Shown here: positions 22,800 to 35,702 of the stretch, piece after piece | Numbering within the stretch: the first letter of the stretch is position 1 | Layout: each line of letters starts with the position of its first letter | NCBI RefSeq assembly: GCF_008831285.2 | Contig: NC_045150.1 | Coordinates: 17,498,600 to 17,562,599 of the forward strand | From: Nymphaea colorata | Lineage: Eukaryota > Streptophyta > Magnoliopsida > Nymphaeales > Nymphaeaceae | Reading direction: 5' to 3' | Length of the DNA: 64,000 bases | Position numbers and translations under genes: made by a program | The notes under the pieces: model-generated | The model's input: the letters and a program-made list of their open reading frames with translations, nothing else | Database searches by the model: none | What the model was told of the DNA's origin: nothing

Positions 22800-23365
22800 A
22801 GCCGAATGATTCTGATTTTCAGTAGTTTTGCACAATCCTTCTTATAAAATCAGCCTGTTTAGACTGTTATGTTGATGCTAAAGGGTGTTGTTAGTTGTGT
22901 AATTATTGGATATATGCATGTTTAAAGTTTGCGAGTGTTTGTGACAACATTAAGTGTTGTTTTTTACTGGTTATTGTCTTTAGAAGTATTCGTTTGCAGG
23001 GGTAATCAGTTTTTGATATATCCATTTTTGTGAGTTCTCTTACAAGTTGGGAACAAGCTTTGTTGGGGGAAAACAACTATAACAGTGAACTGTGCTTGGA
23101 CGTTTTGGTGGACAAATACTGCCCCTGTTAAACGTTATTCAAGGACTGGAATGGTGGCATAAAAGGAAGTTTAAGGACAAAGCCCTAGATAAGTGCTAGA
23201 AGGACTGATTCCACTTAGCAATTAGTTTCTTTGGAAGCTAGGGAATATCAACAAACACTAAGGCAGTCTCAAGGCATCAGACAACCAAAGTAGCTTTTGG
23301 AACCTTTGCAAAGAACTCTTATGGAACCACAAGTGGGGGAAAAATTGTGGGCCCATTGTACGAAA
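22800..23365. other. Unassigned interspersed sequence
   Basis: No gene or motif was recognised. It may include the end of the Copia LTR and decayed LINE sequence. Confidence 0.3.
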
Positions 23366-23673
23366 TTGGTTAGCATCAAGGATCTTGTGGGGAGATGACC
23401 ACATGGCTTACAGGACGCACCACAACATCCACAAAGTTTCTTAGAGAAGAGGCAGGAAGATGGGAGTAGCAGGGTTAGTCAAGAACTAGTAGGGGAAGAG
23501 TGTTTTCAGAGCTGCCCAGTTTGTTAGAATCAAGGATCTTGTGGGGGATGGCCACATGGATTACAAGATGCACCACAACATCCATATAGTTTCTTGGAGA
23601 AAAGGCAGGAAGATGGGAGTAGCATGGTTAATCAAGAACCAACAGGGAAAGAGTGTTTTTGGAGCTACCCGGT
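23366..23673. repeat. 154-bp tandem duplication
   Basis: Two adjacent copies (23366-23519 and 23520-23673) share ATCAAGGATCTTGTGGG and GGCAGGAAGATGGGAGTAGC and differ at many scattered bases, so the duplication is not recent. The plus-strand translation of the second copy is open for about 50 aa (MDYKMHHNIHIVSWRKGRKM) and may be a decayed transposon coding sequence. The family is not identified. Confidence 0.8.
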
Positions 23674-24239
23674 GGACTAAATTTATTTATGCTAAGCAAG
23701 AGGACTAGATGTTGATAGAATGCCTGCCTTTTGTAGGAAAATTCAGATGGGAAGATGGCCCCATCATTCTGAAAGCAAACAATGGGGACTAGAGAAGAAA
23801 GTCGAAGATAGCTTGAGAAGGTTTGATCCGAACTTGCAGCAGGCAACGGGTGGCCTGATGTTGAAGCTTTACATTTGCTTTTTCTTATTCTAGAGACTAA
23901 CTTTTGTAAAAAATGGGTACTGATGAATGCTAACTGGTACCCATTGGGTGAACAGAAAATCACAAACTAGAACATGTGGCGTTCCATTCTTTTGTTGTAC
24001 ATAATTCCTCATTTTTGTTGAATAATGAAGATGGGGCCTATCCCTTATGCAGTCCTTGTCCCGAACTTGACGTCAATCGTCATTGTTTTAGATTGACTTA
24101 TCATAAAGTCAAATTTGTAAAATAACTCATGAATTGACTTTAATTTGAGATGTTTTAAATCGATTGATGGAGTTAAAAATCTCATTATTGTGTATTCTAA
24201 ATTCCTCAAGATGATACTTTTATTAGTTGTTATAACAAG
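23674..24239. other. Unassigned sequence between the tandem duplication and the LINE
   Basis: Nothing recognisable was found. The minus-strand open frame at 23628-23963 has no motif. Confidence 0.3.
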
Positions 24240-25510
24240 CAATGATGCAAAATAATACTTCTATAAGTTCAAAGAAATACAGTTTTCTACTTTGCATGCC
24301 AAAAGTAAAAACAACATAACAAATAGAACATTGAAGTTGAAGATATATGTAGAAGTTTTCTCCTCATTTACTTGAAGCCAGATCCATCTTCAAATTCCAT
24401 GAATGCCTTGAGGCTTCACCACCTTCCCTTTACAAAAAATGTATATCGTCAGCATAAAAAAAGATCAAAATATCATGTTTACTTTTGCCAGTACCGGTGG
24501 GATTTTAATTTTTCTTACTTGAATGTGCAATCATGCTTCTCGTCAATACCTCTAACACTACAATGAAGAGATACAGGGAGACGGGGTTCCCTTGGTGTAG
24601 CCCCCTTTTAGGATTGAAACCATTGTCACAAGTCACGACTGTCATAATACTTTACCCCCACTCTTGACAAAAGCCTAGCACACAAAGGGTTCCTTCAAGA
24701 AAATTTCAACCAGCTCGGTCGTATGCTTTACTTAGGTCAATCTTCGCATATAAAGATTTTGTTTTTCATCAACTTATTGAGGCAATGACTTTGTGGTGAA
24801 GAATGATACCATCTAGAATGTATCTACCTTGCAAGCAAGCATGTTGGTTCTTTGATATGTCACAGCTCAAAATGGGGTGAGGTCTTCTAAAGATAATCCT
24901 CATTATAAACTTGAGGATACTGTTATACATGGAGGTTGGTCAGAATCTACTCATGTCATATGCCCCCATTTCTTTCAGGATCACCAGTATATGTGATTTG
25001 TCAATGTTCTTCACTAGTCATCCAATGACAAAGAAGTCTTTTACCATTGTTGACATGTCTTCCTTATCTAGGTGCCAAAATTGTTGAAAAAACCTGTTGC
25101 TAAAGCCATTTGGGCCAGTTGTTCCCTCCTTGTCCGATTTAAGGGCAGCCCATTCAATTTCTTCTTTAATGATAACGTCCAAGAAAGTATCCTTTTCTTG
25201 AATGAACACAATATGCCATTGCAGCAGCTCATTAGGCAAAATACTGGTCCCATGTTGGAAGCCCAAAAGCATTTCAAATTGCTGACTGATGACTTGAAAA
25301 ATATCTTTCATGTTTGAAGTGATGCCATTATATGTCATCACATTAGTTATTCTGCCTCTTTTTTTATCTTCCCTTCACCACAACATGAAAGTATTTGCAT
25401 TCAGGTCTCCATCCTTGAGCCACCTCATGCGAGACTTTTGTCTCCACATGTCTTCTTCAAGGACAATCTCCAATTCCTTTTAAGTATGAGTTCACCTCTA
25501 GTGGCGTCAT
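24240..25510 (-). pseudogene. LINE ORF2 fragment (reverse transcriptase)
   Basis: Read on the minus strand it starts near 25500 with the linker RQKSRMRWLKDGDLNA-like and continues with HFEMLLGFQ-like residues (IFQVISQQFEMLLGFQ). Then come ALKSDKEGTTGPNGFSNRFF (the DKAPGPDGF motif, about 25110-25160) and KIDLSKAYDR (about 24750). The catalytic FYADDIHF lies at 24441-24465. Stops and small frame changes occur throughout. The orientation is opposite to the first LINE, so this is an independent insertion relic. Both ends are truncated and no poly(A) tail is visible. Confidence 0.8.
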
Positions 25511-25519
25511 TGGCTTACT

Positions 25520-27340
25520 CCTCCCTCTATGTTGCACCCGAGCAATTCCCAAATCACACTTGCCACTATTCTTCATGCTATTAACTCCCCTCGAACTGAT
25601 TCTAATTTATGTATGAGCTTAATCATTGTAAACCCTCACGGTTTGAGTCAATTATAGGATAACAAAGAAAAATGACAATAAACTTTGATCACTAAAAACA
25701 TTTAATTGGGAACCATTGCTTGCTTGAATGTTGTGAGGGGGCGTGACTTTGTGCTAACTTTTTCTTCCCTTCTAACATTTGGTGAGTGAGTATGAGAGTT
25801 AGTTTGTTGTTGCCCTTGTACCGTTGGGTTTGTTTATTGTTGAGTGTAAGGTTTCATTGCTAGTTCATTGCCTGTCATGTGCTTTTGTGTGTTAACTTCA
25901 TTGCCGGTGGTGTGCTTTTAAGCCTTTATTCGAGTACAAATGTATGCCGCCTTGTTATCTTATATACACACTTTTGCCTCGTATATCTTCTTTTGTTTTA
26001 GGGGTTTGCTCATTTGCTGTAGCACTTTATGCATTTTGCTCATTTGCAATGCAAAACATTGAGGGCATCAATCAATTTGTAGTTGCTCCAGTGCACCAGT
26101 GAGAGTCGAGAGTGTGAGGGCTGTGCAACATTAAGGGATTTGTAATTGTAATTTTGTAGCTGCTGCTCCACCGATGCATGCAAGCAACTGTGCAACAAAC
26201 CATTGAGGGATCCTTTTTCCCTTTTTTTGTATATTACAATTCAGTAAATTTTTTCTCTTGTTGACTTGCTCGTATGAGAGGCTATTTGATGGTTTCTCTT
26301 TATTTTGTCATGTAGGCAAACTTTTTGTATTTGTTCATTCTTATGCAGTCTTCACAAAGTCCCAGCTTCCACTACCAGACAAATATCATAGCCTCACAGA
26401 TGTGGAGAAGCAATATCATCAGAATTTCTGATTTCTCGTGGCAATTAGTTAATTCTTACTAGTTTGATGTTAAAGACACCCTTAAACTTTAATGTACTCT
26501 AAAAATACATTTTGTATTGGAACAATGACCTCTGTTTTTATGGCTTATTTGACATGCATGGAGATTAGTATATCTGCTACATAAGCTGTTGAGTGAACTA
26601 TGTTTATGTTTAGTTGCAGCATGGGGATCAGTATCTCTGATACAGCTTGATTTTGCAAACCGAATAACATGGTTCTATAGGTTGCCTTCTAGGCAAAGTT
26701 TATAACATAAATTCCTTATTTTCAATTGTTTAGAAGTTTGACTTTAGAAGATGGACTGGACACCTAATAATTTTCTTTAACCCTACTACTTTAAAGGTTA
26801 TTTTAGTATGCTAGGCTGGTTCTAGTTTGATAGCTATTGAGCTAAGGAATTTTTTGGAGGTGTTTTTTTTCTAGGATATTTTATGTTGGATATGAACCTA
26901 GATTCTGATTTGAGACAAATTCTTTAGTTGATTAGATCAACAAGTATCGCCTACCATTTAGTTGAGCGTGAGCATATGAAAAATTATTGATGTTATGGTA
27001 TGTTGTGTATTAAAATTGTCACTTGACTTAAACTGTCTGGATGACGTTCTCCATAAACCTAGACCCTTTTTGTTGGAACTATCTATTCTTTCTATTGCAA
27101 GTGCCAACTAGGTGATGTGCTATGAACCAGTAACACTTCAACCTCACACAACAGCCCCTTACCATTTGCGTATCCTGAAGTAGCAGATATATTTAGGATA
27201 AAGCTAAGGTGCAGCCTCATCCATCATGAAACTCATGTTTTGTGCTTGAAATTATATGGTTTGTTGTTCTATCAAGCTACATGATAATTGACCCAAGTAG
27301 CTCTTGGCTTGAATTGGTTCCACTTGTATCATGCTATGAG
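25520..27340. other. Unassigned intergenic sequence
   Basis: About 1.8 kb of AT-rich sequence with no supported gene. Open frames are short and lack motifs. Confidence 0.4.
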
Positions 27341-27424
27341 CTATGCCACATAGGTGCGGGTACGGTGCCAGTGCGAGTACAAGTACAGACCATTTTGAAA
27401 AAACTTGGGTGTAGGGGTATGGCC

Positions 27425-27460
<36 letters not shown>

Positions 27461-28340
27461 ATATATATATCAAAAGATTAGAATTCAAACAAACAGAATA
27501 GCATATTCATAAATCATGATCCAAAATTTATAGAAATTGCTAAACAAAGTATGAAAATAATTAACATGCAAAATATATCAGCTTTGTTGATTCTCCTTAA
27601 TCGCATCATTAAGTTTAGAAGGAACAACAGATTCTGTAAGGTCCATATTAAGAGCTTGCAAATCGTGTTCTCTTTCAAGTTCCATGTCAGTGTCCTCTAG
27701 ATTAACATCCCAATACTTGGATGATCCTGAATTGTAAGTTACAATCAAACCACAATATGATTTAAGTTAATATTAACTTCAAACAACCAATATATACATA
27801 TGTATACATATCAAAGATAAAATAAGAAAGCAACACTGTAATCATCTGAAGTACGTGAAAGTAAGGTAGGTTGGAGTAGACATAAACTAAATCTTCTGCT
27901 CGCTTACTAGTTAGCTTATTTCTTTTGATATTGTGAATCTGAGAATAAGTGCTCTAATTTCTTTCACAACATGAAGAGGTTGCAGGTCGAAATAATAACT
28001 TCAATGCAAGTTGTTGGAGATTTGGTGTCGATGCTCCAAAATATAACCACCAATTAACAAGATCCCTTTCATCTCTTGCCATTGTAGCTTGCAATGAATC
28101 ACTTTTTCCAGTAGAGAAGCTCGCAAACTCATTATTTATTATCTTCAACTAATGAGAATAAAAAAATAGGCTTCCCAAATATATCTCCTTATTGTTTAAT
28201 ATTTTTAGATCTCGATTATGAGGAACATGACCAGTATCTCCTAGCAACTATGTTTGTCCATAATATTTGGGATTTAAGGAGTGTGTTATACAATGGGTTA
28301 TACTTAGATTCTATCTTCTTACTAAAATGTTATGCACATG
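27341..28340 (-). pseudogene. hAT transposon 3' end with decayed transposase C-terminus
   Basis: The right-hand part reads on the minus strand as the hAT C-terminal dimerisation domain: DLVNWWLYFGASTPNLQQLA, then SSCCERN*STYSQIHNIKRNKL (about 27905-28080, Trp changed to TAG) and SKRAEDLVYV. A last acidic exon (KYWDVNLEDTDMELEREHDL) lies at about 27590-27730. The terminus CTATGCCACATAGGTGCGGG at 27341 matches the ends of the element at 44199-48795, so the GTACGGG-rich terminal sequence belongs to a hAT family. It is truncated on the transposase N-terminal side and inactive. Confidence 0.72.
27427..27455. repeat. (AC)n microsatellite in the hAT terminus
   Basis: An uninterrupted AC run is followed by a short (AT)n. 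The same arrangement occurs at 47790-47840 in the related element, so the tract was carried by the transposon. Confidence 0.9.
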
Positions 28341-31318
28341 ATTGAAAAACTCAGAATGATCAAGTGCAACATTCTTCTTCTCATGTGATGTTTTGAATTT
28401 TTTCAATCATGTTATCCCCACATGTCATAAACTCTATGAAGCATGAGCTTTCTTTTTCAATGTTTACATATATTTCTATTTTCACTAAAGTTTATGATAG
28501 GTTTTTATTTATTTTATGAAGATTTTTGTTTTATTTTCTTAATGTGTTGTAACATATTATAGTTTATGAATGATGTATCATGAGTGTTCATTGTGTGTGT
28601 GATGGTTTTTTATATAAAATACTTTCATTATTTTTTCTTTTTTTTGAACTTTCTCTATTTTTTTGAATTTTTTTAATTCTTTATAAATTTAAAAAATAAT
28701 TTCACTAATATATTTATAATACATTACAATAGGTTACCATGCAGTGCAGCTCGATCGCTATTGTATGCCTTTTACAGTATTGGGACATCACCACTAACAT
28801 CATATTCTGCACTTTGTGGCAATGTATGCCTAATTCAACAAAAATTACAAGTTGTCTCTTGCCCATTTAAGTCTGAAGAAATATTACAATACAGTGTATA
28901 GGTCAACCCAGTCGATAGACGTTATTTTATGCCTTTTACAATATTGAGACATCACCTTGTCTCTTGCCCATTTAAATCTGAAGAAATATTATGCTCTAAA
29001 TAATTAGAAGAAAAAGTCGCAAGGGAGTGCCAATGGCAGCACTGTAAATGGTTCTATGTCAATTAAAAAATGAGATTGTGAGACAATTTCATGAGAAAAC
29101 AACAAAACTAGGGAAGATGGTGCAAAGTTGGAAAATAAAAATTTCATAGTGGTGGAACAGTTTCATAAGGGAAGACTGGCTTGCTCACGCTCCAACAACA
29201 CCAGAGGAAGCACCAAAGGTAATTCGGGCATGACAAATGAAAGAAACAAAAAATTTATGGTTTTGTTATATTGCAGAATTCAAAAATCACAACAGTATAC
29301 AAATTCAAATTTCATACCCTGAAAAAATATCATAATCTAAAGAGCATATGTGTGTTTGCTTTTGCTATTGGCAGTTTGTGGCAAGTATGGTGTGAATAAC
29401 AACCACAAATTAGCTGACAAATATTGTCACAAATGCAATATTATGACCTAATGAGTGACATTTCTAATATCTTTTATTTCTTAGGAAATATTTTAGTGAA
29501 ATGGTAATGGATTTACTACAGCCAAAGGTGTTTGCTGAACAAGATTTTACATGAATGAAAGAAAAAATGCCATTTTTGAATATCGGACAATCATTGACAT
29601 TTTTAGGTTGATACAAAGATTTCAAAGGGTAATGCATGAATAAAGATAAAGCCTGTGTAATAGGGCTGGTAACTTGGCATCAATTCTAATTTCAATCCTC
29701 ACAGGGTTTCTCAAACTTGGTCCAGATAGCCCTTCAACAGACTTAGTTAAAATGGTAGAGGAAAGACAATTTTTTCACTCCATTTATAAACAAGCTAAAA
29801 TGGAAGAGGCTTGCTTTGGAAGCCTAAATGTAGAAGTCTATCTGCTCATCAGGAATCAAAACCTGTTCTGAAATTAAGTCACATTTTCCCATTACGAACT
29901 ATAGGAAACATGTTTCTTGGTCTTCCATAGGATGATATAAGAATGGGACTATCAGCCGGGCCCTTTCTTTGTGCATTAGCCGTGGCAGCCGATGCATAGA
30001 AGAGGATTCTGCTACAGTCCCTCCACGGGAGAGAGAGAGAGGAGGGAGGGAAGGGGCATGGGGGAGGAAGGTCACAATAGAGGGAAAGGCACATGGAGAA
30101 AGTTGCAGCAAAATAAGGAAGTGAAGTGGAGGGGAAATAATGTAAGAGGTGGGTGGGATGAAGTGGATGGAGGGACAGTGGAAAGGGAAAGGGGACAATA
30201 AATGAGGAGAGATGAACAAAATGGAGGTTAACGGTTCAAATTTGAATTGGATATATCATCAATCATATCCACTTTTTCAAATATTCATATATTTGGATTC
30301 GAACACCAACAATGAAAAGTTGTATCTGAATCCAAATCCAAAATTCAATTTCACAATCTGAATCCGAATCTGATTTTTATTTTTATATTAAAATCTAAAT
30401 CTAAAATTTGAACTGAATTTTGCCAATTTTCAAAATGTAAGAGCATTATACATAGGATGTTAAAATAAGTTTGATCAAAATCTATATTCAAATCTGATCG
30501 GATGTCATTTCTTGAGTCCAAATGCAATCTGATTTCTTAATTGGATATTCCAACTTTTTAAGGAAGATATCATTCATGAAGTAACTTTCTTGTGTTTGAG
30601 AGAAGAATGCATGAGATAGACATCTTTGACTTGATGATCCTGCTATTATGCACTCCAAGGCATTGGGCATTTGATATACCTACAATTACGAAATTTTAGA
30701 ATCAAAATGTTCAATTTTTAAGAAATTAGAATTACCAAACAAACATGGTATTTTGTTTTCAGAATTATAAAACTTAAACCTGAAATTTTGATTTCATTCT
30801 AGTTTGAAGAGGAATTATGATTATGAAATTTTTATTCTTAATCAAAATTCCAAACCATCAAATGCCCTAGAAAAGTTACACGGGATTTTCTTGAAGGGCA
30901 CAAATTTAAAAGGACACTTTTTTCTTATAGTTTATGTGCTAAGAATCACAAGCTATTAGCGAAGAAATAAGACCTGCCATTCAAGAGCCATATCTATCAA
31001 CACTTTACAACATGACAAAAATGAGCTTAAGGGTGTTTGATAGGCAAAAAAAAGGCAAGGAACCGTTTCTCTATTGACAAGTTTCGCCTGGTAAGTTTTT
31101 TCGTGTTCTCTACGACTTACAATAGAGTGTCAAACATGGAAGAGTTATTACTGGATAAAAGCTCTGGTTTGACCCGGAGGGTCCGGCTTTTTTTTTCTTC
31201 CAACAATTACTTTTTTGCCCACTGGGGCGACAGCGCACATCTCCTCTCCTGTTCATTGCATCCCTCTCGGTTGCGTGAAGTGCTACCGCCTTGCCACTGC
31301 TGTTTCCGCTATCGTGAA
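28341..31318. other. Unassigned region upstream of eIF5B
   Basis: No gene was found in about 3 kb. Three things are visible. A T-rich stretch at 28560-28790 resembles the reverse complement of 44300-44470 in the intact hAT. A partly duplicated segment (TTGTCTCTTGCCCATTTAA at about 28852 and 28956) is present. Degenerate GAATCCAAATCC-like motifs occur around 30290-30400. Confidence 0.35.
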
Positions 31319-31407
31319 TATAAAGGAGGGAAGGGGCGGGTCTGGCTGCGCGATTGTTTTCAATCACTCTCGTTCGTTGGTCTCGTGGCTGATCGTGCGA
31401 TCCCAAG
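31319..31407 (+). promoter_or_regulatory. Putative eIF5B core promoter and 5' UTR exon
   Basis: TATAAA at 31319-31324 lies in a locally GC-rich stretch. A plausible short untranslated exon follows, ending CCCAAG at 31407 before a strong donor GTGAG (31408). A long GA tract follows inside the intron, as is common near plant 5' UTRs. The first coding exon has acceptor candidates at 38865 (TTGTAG) and 38897 (GTGCTAG). The link between the two is inferred, since no transcript evidence is available. Confidence 0.35.
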
Positions 31408-31416
31408 GTGAGAAAA

Positions 31417-31423
31417 GAGAGAG

Positions 31424-31455
<32 letters not shown>
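31417..31455. repeat. (GA)n microsatellite
   Basis: A nearly pure GA tract directly follows the putative donor site of the 5' UTR exon. Confidence 0.9.
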
Positions 31456-31458
<3 letters not shown>

Positions 31459-32950
31459 GTTCGTGGAGTTAGAGGGTTTTCTTCTAGGTTTTTGGAATGT
31501 TCTTTCAACGGAGGTGAGATAAGCTATTTAGTCAGATTGAACAAAGAGAACAAAGAGGTTTCTCTCTCTTTCTCTCCCTGTCTCTCTCTTGATGCTTAAT
31601 TTTGTTTCGATTTTCTCCTGTTTGATCTTGAGATTTCCTGTCATATATACTGTATGTTTTTTTTAGGGCAGAGTTGTAAGGAAGGAGTTTTAGTTTTCCA
31701 CCCTTTCCATGTTGCTGATGAGTGTCATATTCTGCATCTTGTGTTTTGGAAAGTTTGAACAGTTTTTTATCTGGCGTACACACTTGTAATGCTTTTTTTT
31801 TTTTAACGACTTGTTTGGGTTTCTGCAGCTTATTATGGCTTCTCGATTTGCCTGTAATTTTTTCCTCCGTACATACATGTGATGACAGTGGCGAATAGCA
31901 GTGGTGTCCAGGAATACTTTAATATGCGATAACAGCTTCTTGGTGTTTGGATTTTTCATTTTTCCTGCTGTTCATTCTTTTCTTGGTCTCAAATTTGATA
32001 ATGCTGATGGATGTTTGATTGGCTTGCATAACCCAGAACTGAAATTTGTTGTTGGTGTAAATTCTACATGAATTTGCGATTTACTTGTCCATGTACAGCA
32101 GACAAAGAACATAAAATGCATCGGTCTTTATTATGAATGGTAGAGACTCTAGAGAGCTATATGTCAATGCTGTAGACTACTGTTACTTTGGTAGGGAATA
32201 TTGTAGACCATATTCACAGTTTTGCTTTAGGATAGTTGTGACTGGTTATCCGCTAATTGCAGCCAAAATGGTCTGCACGACTCATTCAGAGTTCATGGAA
32301 CTTTTTTGCTGTCTCATCAAAAAGCAGGAAATGGTTACTCGAACAAAATTCTAGGCCATCAAATACTGTCTAAAAATGGATCCTGGAAACATTTTGGTTC
32401 CAACTTCAACTGGAATAATGCCTTGGGAATTCTAATTTCAGAAACATTACTTCAGGGTGTCAAAGGGGCCTTTAAATAATTTCAGAAAATGGAAACCCTT
32501 TTTATGGACAAAAAGTTTACAGGAACCATATAATATGCAGTTGGGCATAAATGCGCCAGAGAGAACTGAGCGCAAGTAAGTGTATCCAACAACCTTTTCC
32601 CATCTAAGCTCTTGGTAATTATATTTAAGTATTTCCTTGTTTGTACTGTAATCAAGAGCTGGTCGTTAATTTTGTTGTTGCATATAAAGATTTCATATGT
32701 TTCGAGTAGGAAATTTTGTATCTTTGGGCATATCTCTTGCTTACAATTTTAAAATGGTCCTTTTTTGTGATTCTTTTTACGAAAGCCCCACTTTAGTGTC
32801 AAATAAAAACTTGAACTAAAATTCTGATATTAATGAAAAATGTTACTGTACTTTTTTCAACATCAGCTGTTACAATTACTTTTTTTATTTTTTGGGTAAA
32901 TAAAGCTTAAATTTAATAATTTTTATGAAAAGTGTTACTTCTATGAAAAT

Positions 32951-32952
<2 letters not shown>

Positions 32953-32985
<33 letters not shown>
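32953..32985. repeat. (TA)n microsatellite
   Basis: A pure TA run in the putative 5' intron. Confidence 0.95.
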
Positions 32986-32987
<2 letters not shown>

Positions 32988-33839
32988 TTGTCACATATAT
33001 CGTGCACAGGGCATACTAGAAGTTCACGGAAAACTTAAACATCATCCTTTTCATGATGATAAACTTTCCCATCATCTAAAAGAATAGCCCAAAGAAGGCA
33101 TTTTACAAAAGAAAATATTTTAAATGTTAAATGAAACATAGAAATGAGTACTTTAAAAAAAAAAAGCTTAAAAACGGCTTTTGAGCAGATAGCAAATTGC
33201 TATATAACTTTTAACTTTAAGATCAACAATTAGGCATTCAACTTTCCAGAGCAATTTTCAAAGAGCCGTTGATGAATGGAAAAAGTTGAAGTGGATGGAT
33301 AATTTACAAAAATACTCCGTTTAGGCTTACTTTACAATTAATTGAAGGAAAACCAAGTATTAAAATAAATCATCAATAACACCTATTAAAGTAACTGATA
33401 AGGCAGGTATTAAGCTATCCTTAAGAAGGCATTTTAGTTTTGCTCTTGAAAACATTGGGAACCAAAGGTCTTGTTCTCGAAGCCACATTTGGTTCATAAT
33501 GATTTCGGTTAGTCTCATGACAACGAAATGGTTCTGGAAATACCTGCATTTGATTCACGAAGTTAGCATCCATGTTCGATGCTCTTCTTGACTTTTAGAA
33601 CATGCATGTTATGGAGACACATTGTGTTCCAAAAATCAAATGGCCTCCTATTGGATCACTAAAGAAAGTAATGTGCAAACATACAAAAATTACTCTGAAA
33701 ATGATGTTCTTCCCTGAAAGTGAATGGCCATTTATTCCTCTTATAGAAATTTAGAAAAGCAAAATACAATATAATTATAAAATAGAATTTTATGGAAAGT
33801 CTGAGAGGAGAAGGAAGAAATAAGAGTGCCACGCCATGT

Positions 33840-33845
<6 letters not shown>

Positions 33846-33908
<63 letters not shown>
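33846..33908. repeat. Compound (GT)n(GA)n microsatellite
   Basis: A GT run of about 33 bases passes directly into a GA run of about 30 bases. Confidence 0.95.
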
Positions 33909-33909
<1 letters not shown>

Positions 33910-34683
33910 ATATCTTGTCATGCTTGCATGGCTTTTGGTGTCTAATAGTTGTTTCGGCTGGTGCTCGACCATTGATCCCCAGGTTCAGATTCTGCCATTC
34001 TCTTTATCCTTCTTCCGCTGGCAATCAGTAAACTTTTTCTCACTCTCGGTGATGGTTTTACATGTCTGTTCCCCGTTTGCCTTTGCAGCTCGACCTTGAC
34101 CTTTGTATCCGATTGGTGATTTTTCTGCATCTTCCTCTATCTCTCTGTCTTTTGCATTTGGAGATTATTTGCTGAAGATGAAGGAAGGGGTAGTCTAGGG
34201 TTTCTTTTCTTGTCCTTTACATTTTTTTGAGTGATTGTTGTGATTGGTATGTGTATTAAGCAATCTTGATCATCTATTTGGTTTGCATTCATCCATCTTG
34301 GTTGATGATTGCGGTGAATGTCCATGCCTCTGTGGTTATGATTGCTGCTGGTTTGAGTCATTGGTGCATAATGCGCTTTCTGGAGTTGATTTTTCTGATT
34401 GACGAGTTTGACTGTGACAGCTCACTAAGGTTAAGTTTTTTTTTTTTTTTTTTAGATTGTTTTGTTTCTTATGAGTTTTGAGACTTATGGATTGGTAAAG
34501 TTTCATGACATAATAGCCTTTTATTTGTTTCATATTTTTTGGTTTCTGGCCCAAGTTGTAGGTGCTGGTTACTGGTGATTAGTTTCATACCATATTGCAA
34601 CTGTTGATAATAACCGAGTTGACAAAAACGTACATTGGAGCTGGACCATCTAAAATGTTGGGCAGGGGATTGATAAATACTTT

Positions 34684-34917
34684 TGTTGTAGACGATGGAG
34701 AAAAGAGATGGAATGAAAAAGAACGAAAGAGAGAGAGAGAGAGAGAGCAATCGTAATATTATTGCTAACCTTAATCTCTTATTTAAAGAGAAAATAGGGG
34801 TCGGCTGGAGTCTTTACACAAGAGTTACACATAAATATGTAAATGACTAAAGAAGACTCTAACTTTTAAATAATCAGAAAACTACCAAACTTAAACCTAA
34901 GCTTTCTAATTTCAACA
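34684..34917 (-). repeat. 3' LTR of the Copia derivative
   Basis: 234 bp, starting TGTTGTAGACGATGG and ending TTTCAACA. Contains a GA tract of about 21 bases. In element orientation the purine-rich GCTTGAGGGTGAG lies directly before it. Confidence 0.92.
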
Positions 34918-34924
34918 CTCACCC

Positions 34925-35572
34925 TCAAGCTGGAGCATAGATATCAATCATTCTCAGCTTGTCACAACATCTAGAAAAATCACCAATAAGAAGAGCTTTA
35001 GTAAACATATATGCTGCTTGATCTTCAGAAGCTACGTGAACAGTAGACACAACACCTTCTTGTATAAAGTCCCGAATATAATGACAATCCACCTCTATGT
35101 GCTTTGTTCTCTTATGAAATACTGAATTGTTTGCAATGTAAGTGACAACTTTATTATCACAGTACATTTTCATAGGAAGAGGAACATGAATACTCATATT
35201 TGTTAACATAGATTTAACCCACGTCATCTCAGTGGCCGTTTGAGCCATTGCTTTATATTCAGATTCTGCACTTGATCTAGAAACTACATTTTGTTTCTTG
35301 CTTCTCCATGATATGAGGTTGACCCCAACAAAGATACAGAAGCCTGTGGTGCATTTTCTGTCATCAACAGACCGTGCATTATCGGCATCACTGTAAGCAG
35401 CAATTTCTAGAGATTTACCTTTCTTGAAGAAGAGGCCTCTGCCCGGGGATGACTTTAGATATTGCAAAACCATCAACGCAGCATCCCAATGGATTTTCCT
35501 AGGCTTTTCCATAAACTGACTTAGTTTCCCAACAACAAAGCTAATGTCTGGTCTTGTCACAGTAACATACAA
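34925..35572 (-). pseudogene. Copia RNase H
   Basis: An open 215-aa block carries [20 protein letters not shown], the first catalytic Asp in YSDADNA, the Glu in SRSSAESEYKAM and the Asp in MYCDNKVVTYIA. It ends with the conserved C-terminal RCCDKLRMIDIYAPA. RNase H degrades the RNA strand during cDNA synthesis. It is out of frame with the RT block upstream. The domain looks largely complete. Confidence 0.88.
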
Positions 35573-35702
35573 AAGTTTACCAATGAGAGACCTGTAGGAT
35601 CGTTAATCCACTAGTTCTGATTGATTATCATGAAGATGAAGACGTGGATTCATAGGAAGATTAGCCGGTTTGGTTCCTAGCATCCTTGTATCCTGCAATA
35701 AG

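Noticed and set aside
29879-30219. Pro/Ser-rich open frames on the minus strand
   Set aside because: They derive from a purine-rich GGAGAGAGGGAGG stretch. No start context, splice structure or motif supports a gene.
31037-31508. Overlapping open frames of 85 to 132 aa near the putative eIF5B promoter
   Set aside because: They cross the TATA box, the putative donor site and the GA tract in different frames. A 5' UTR exon explains the region better.
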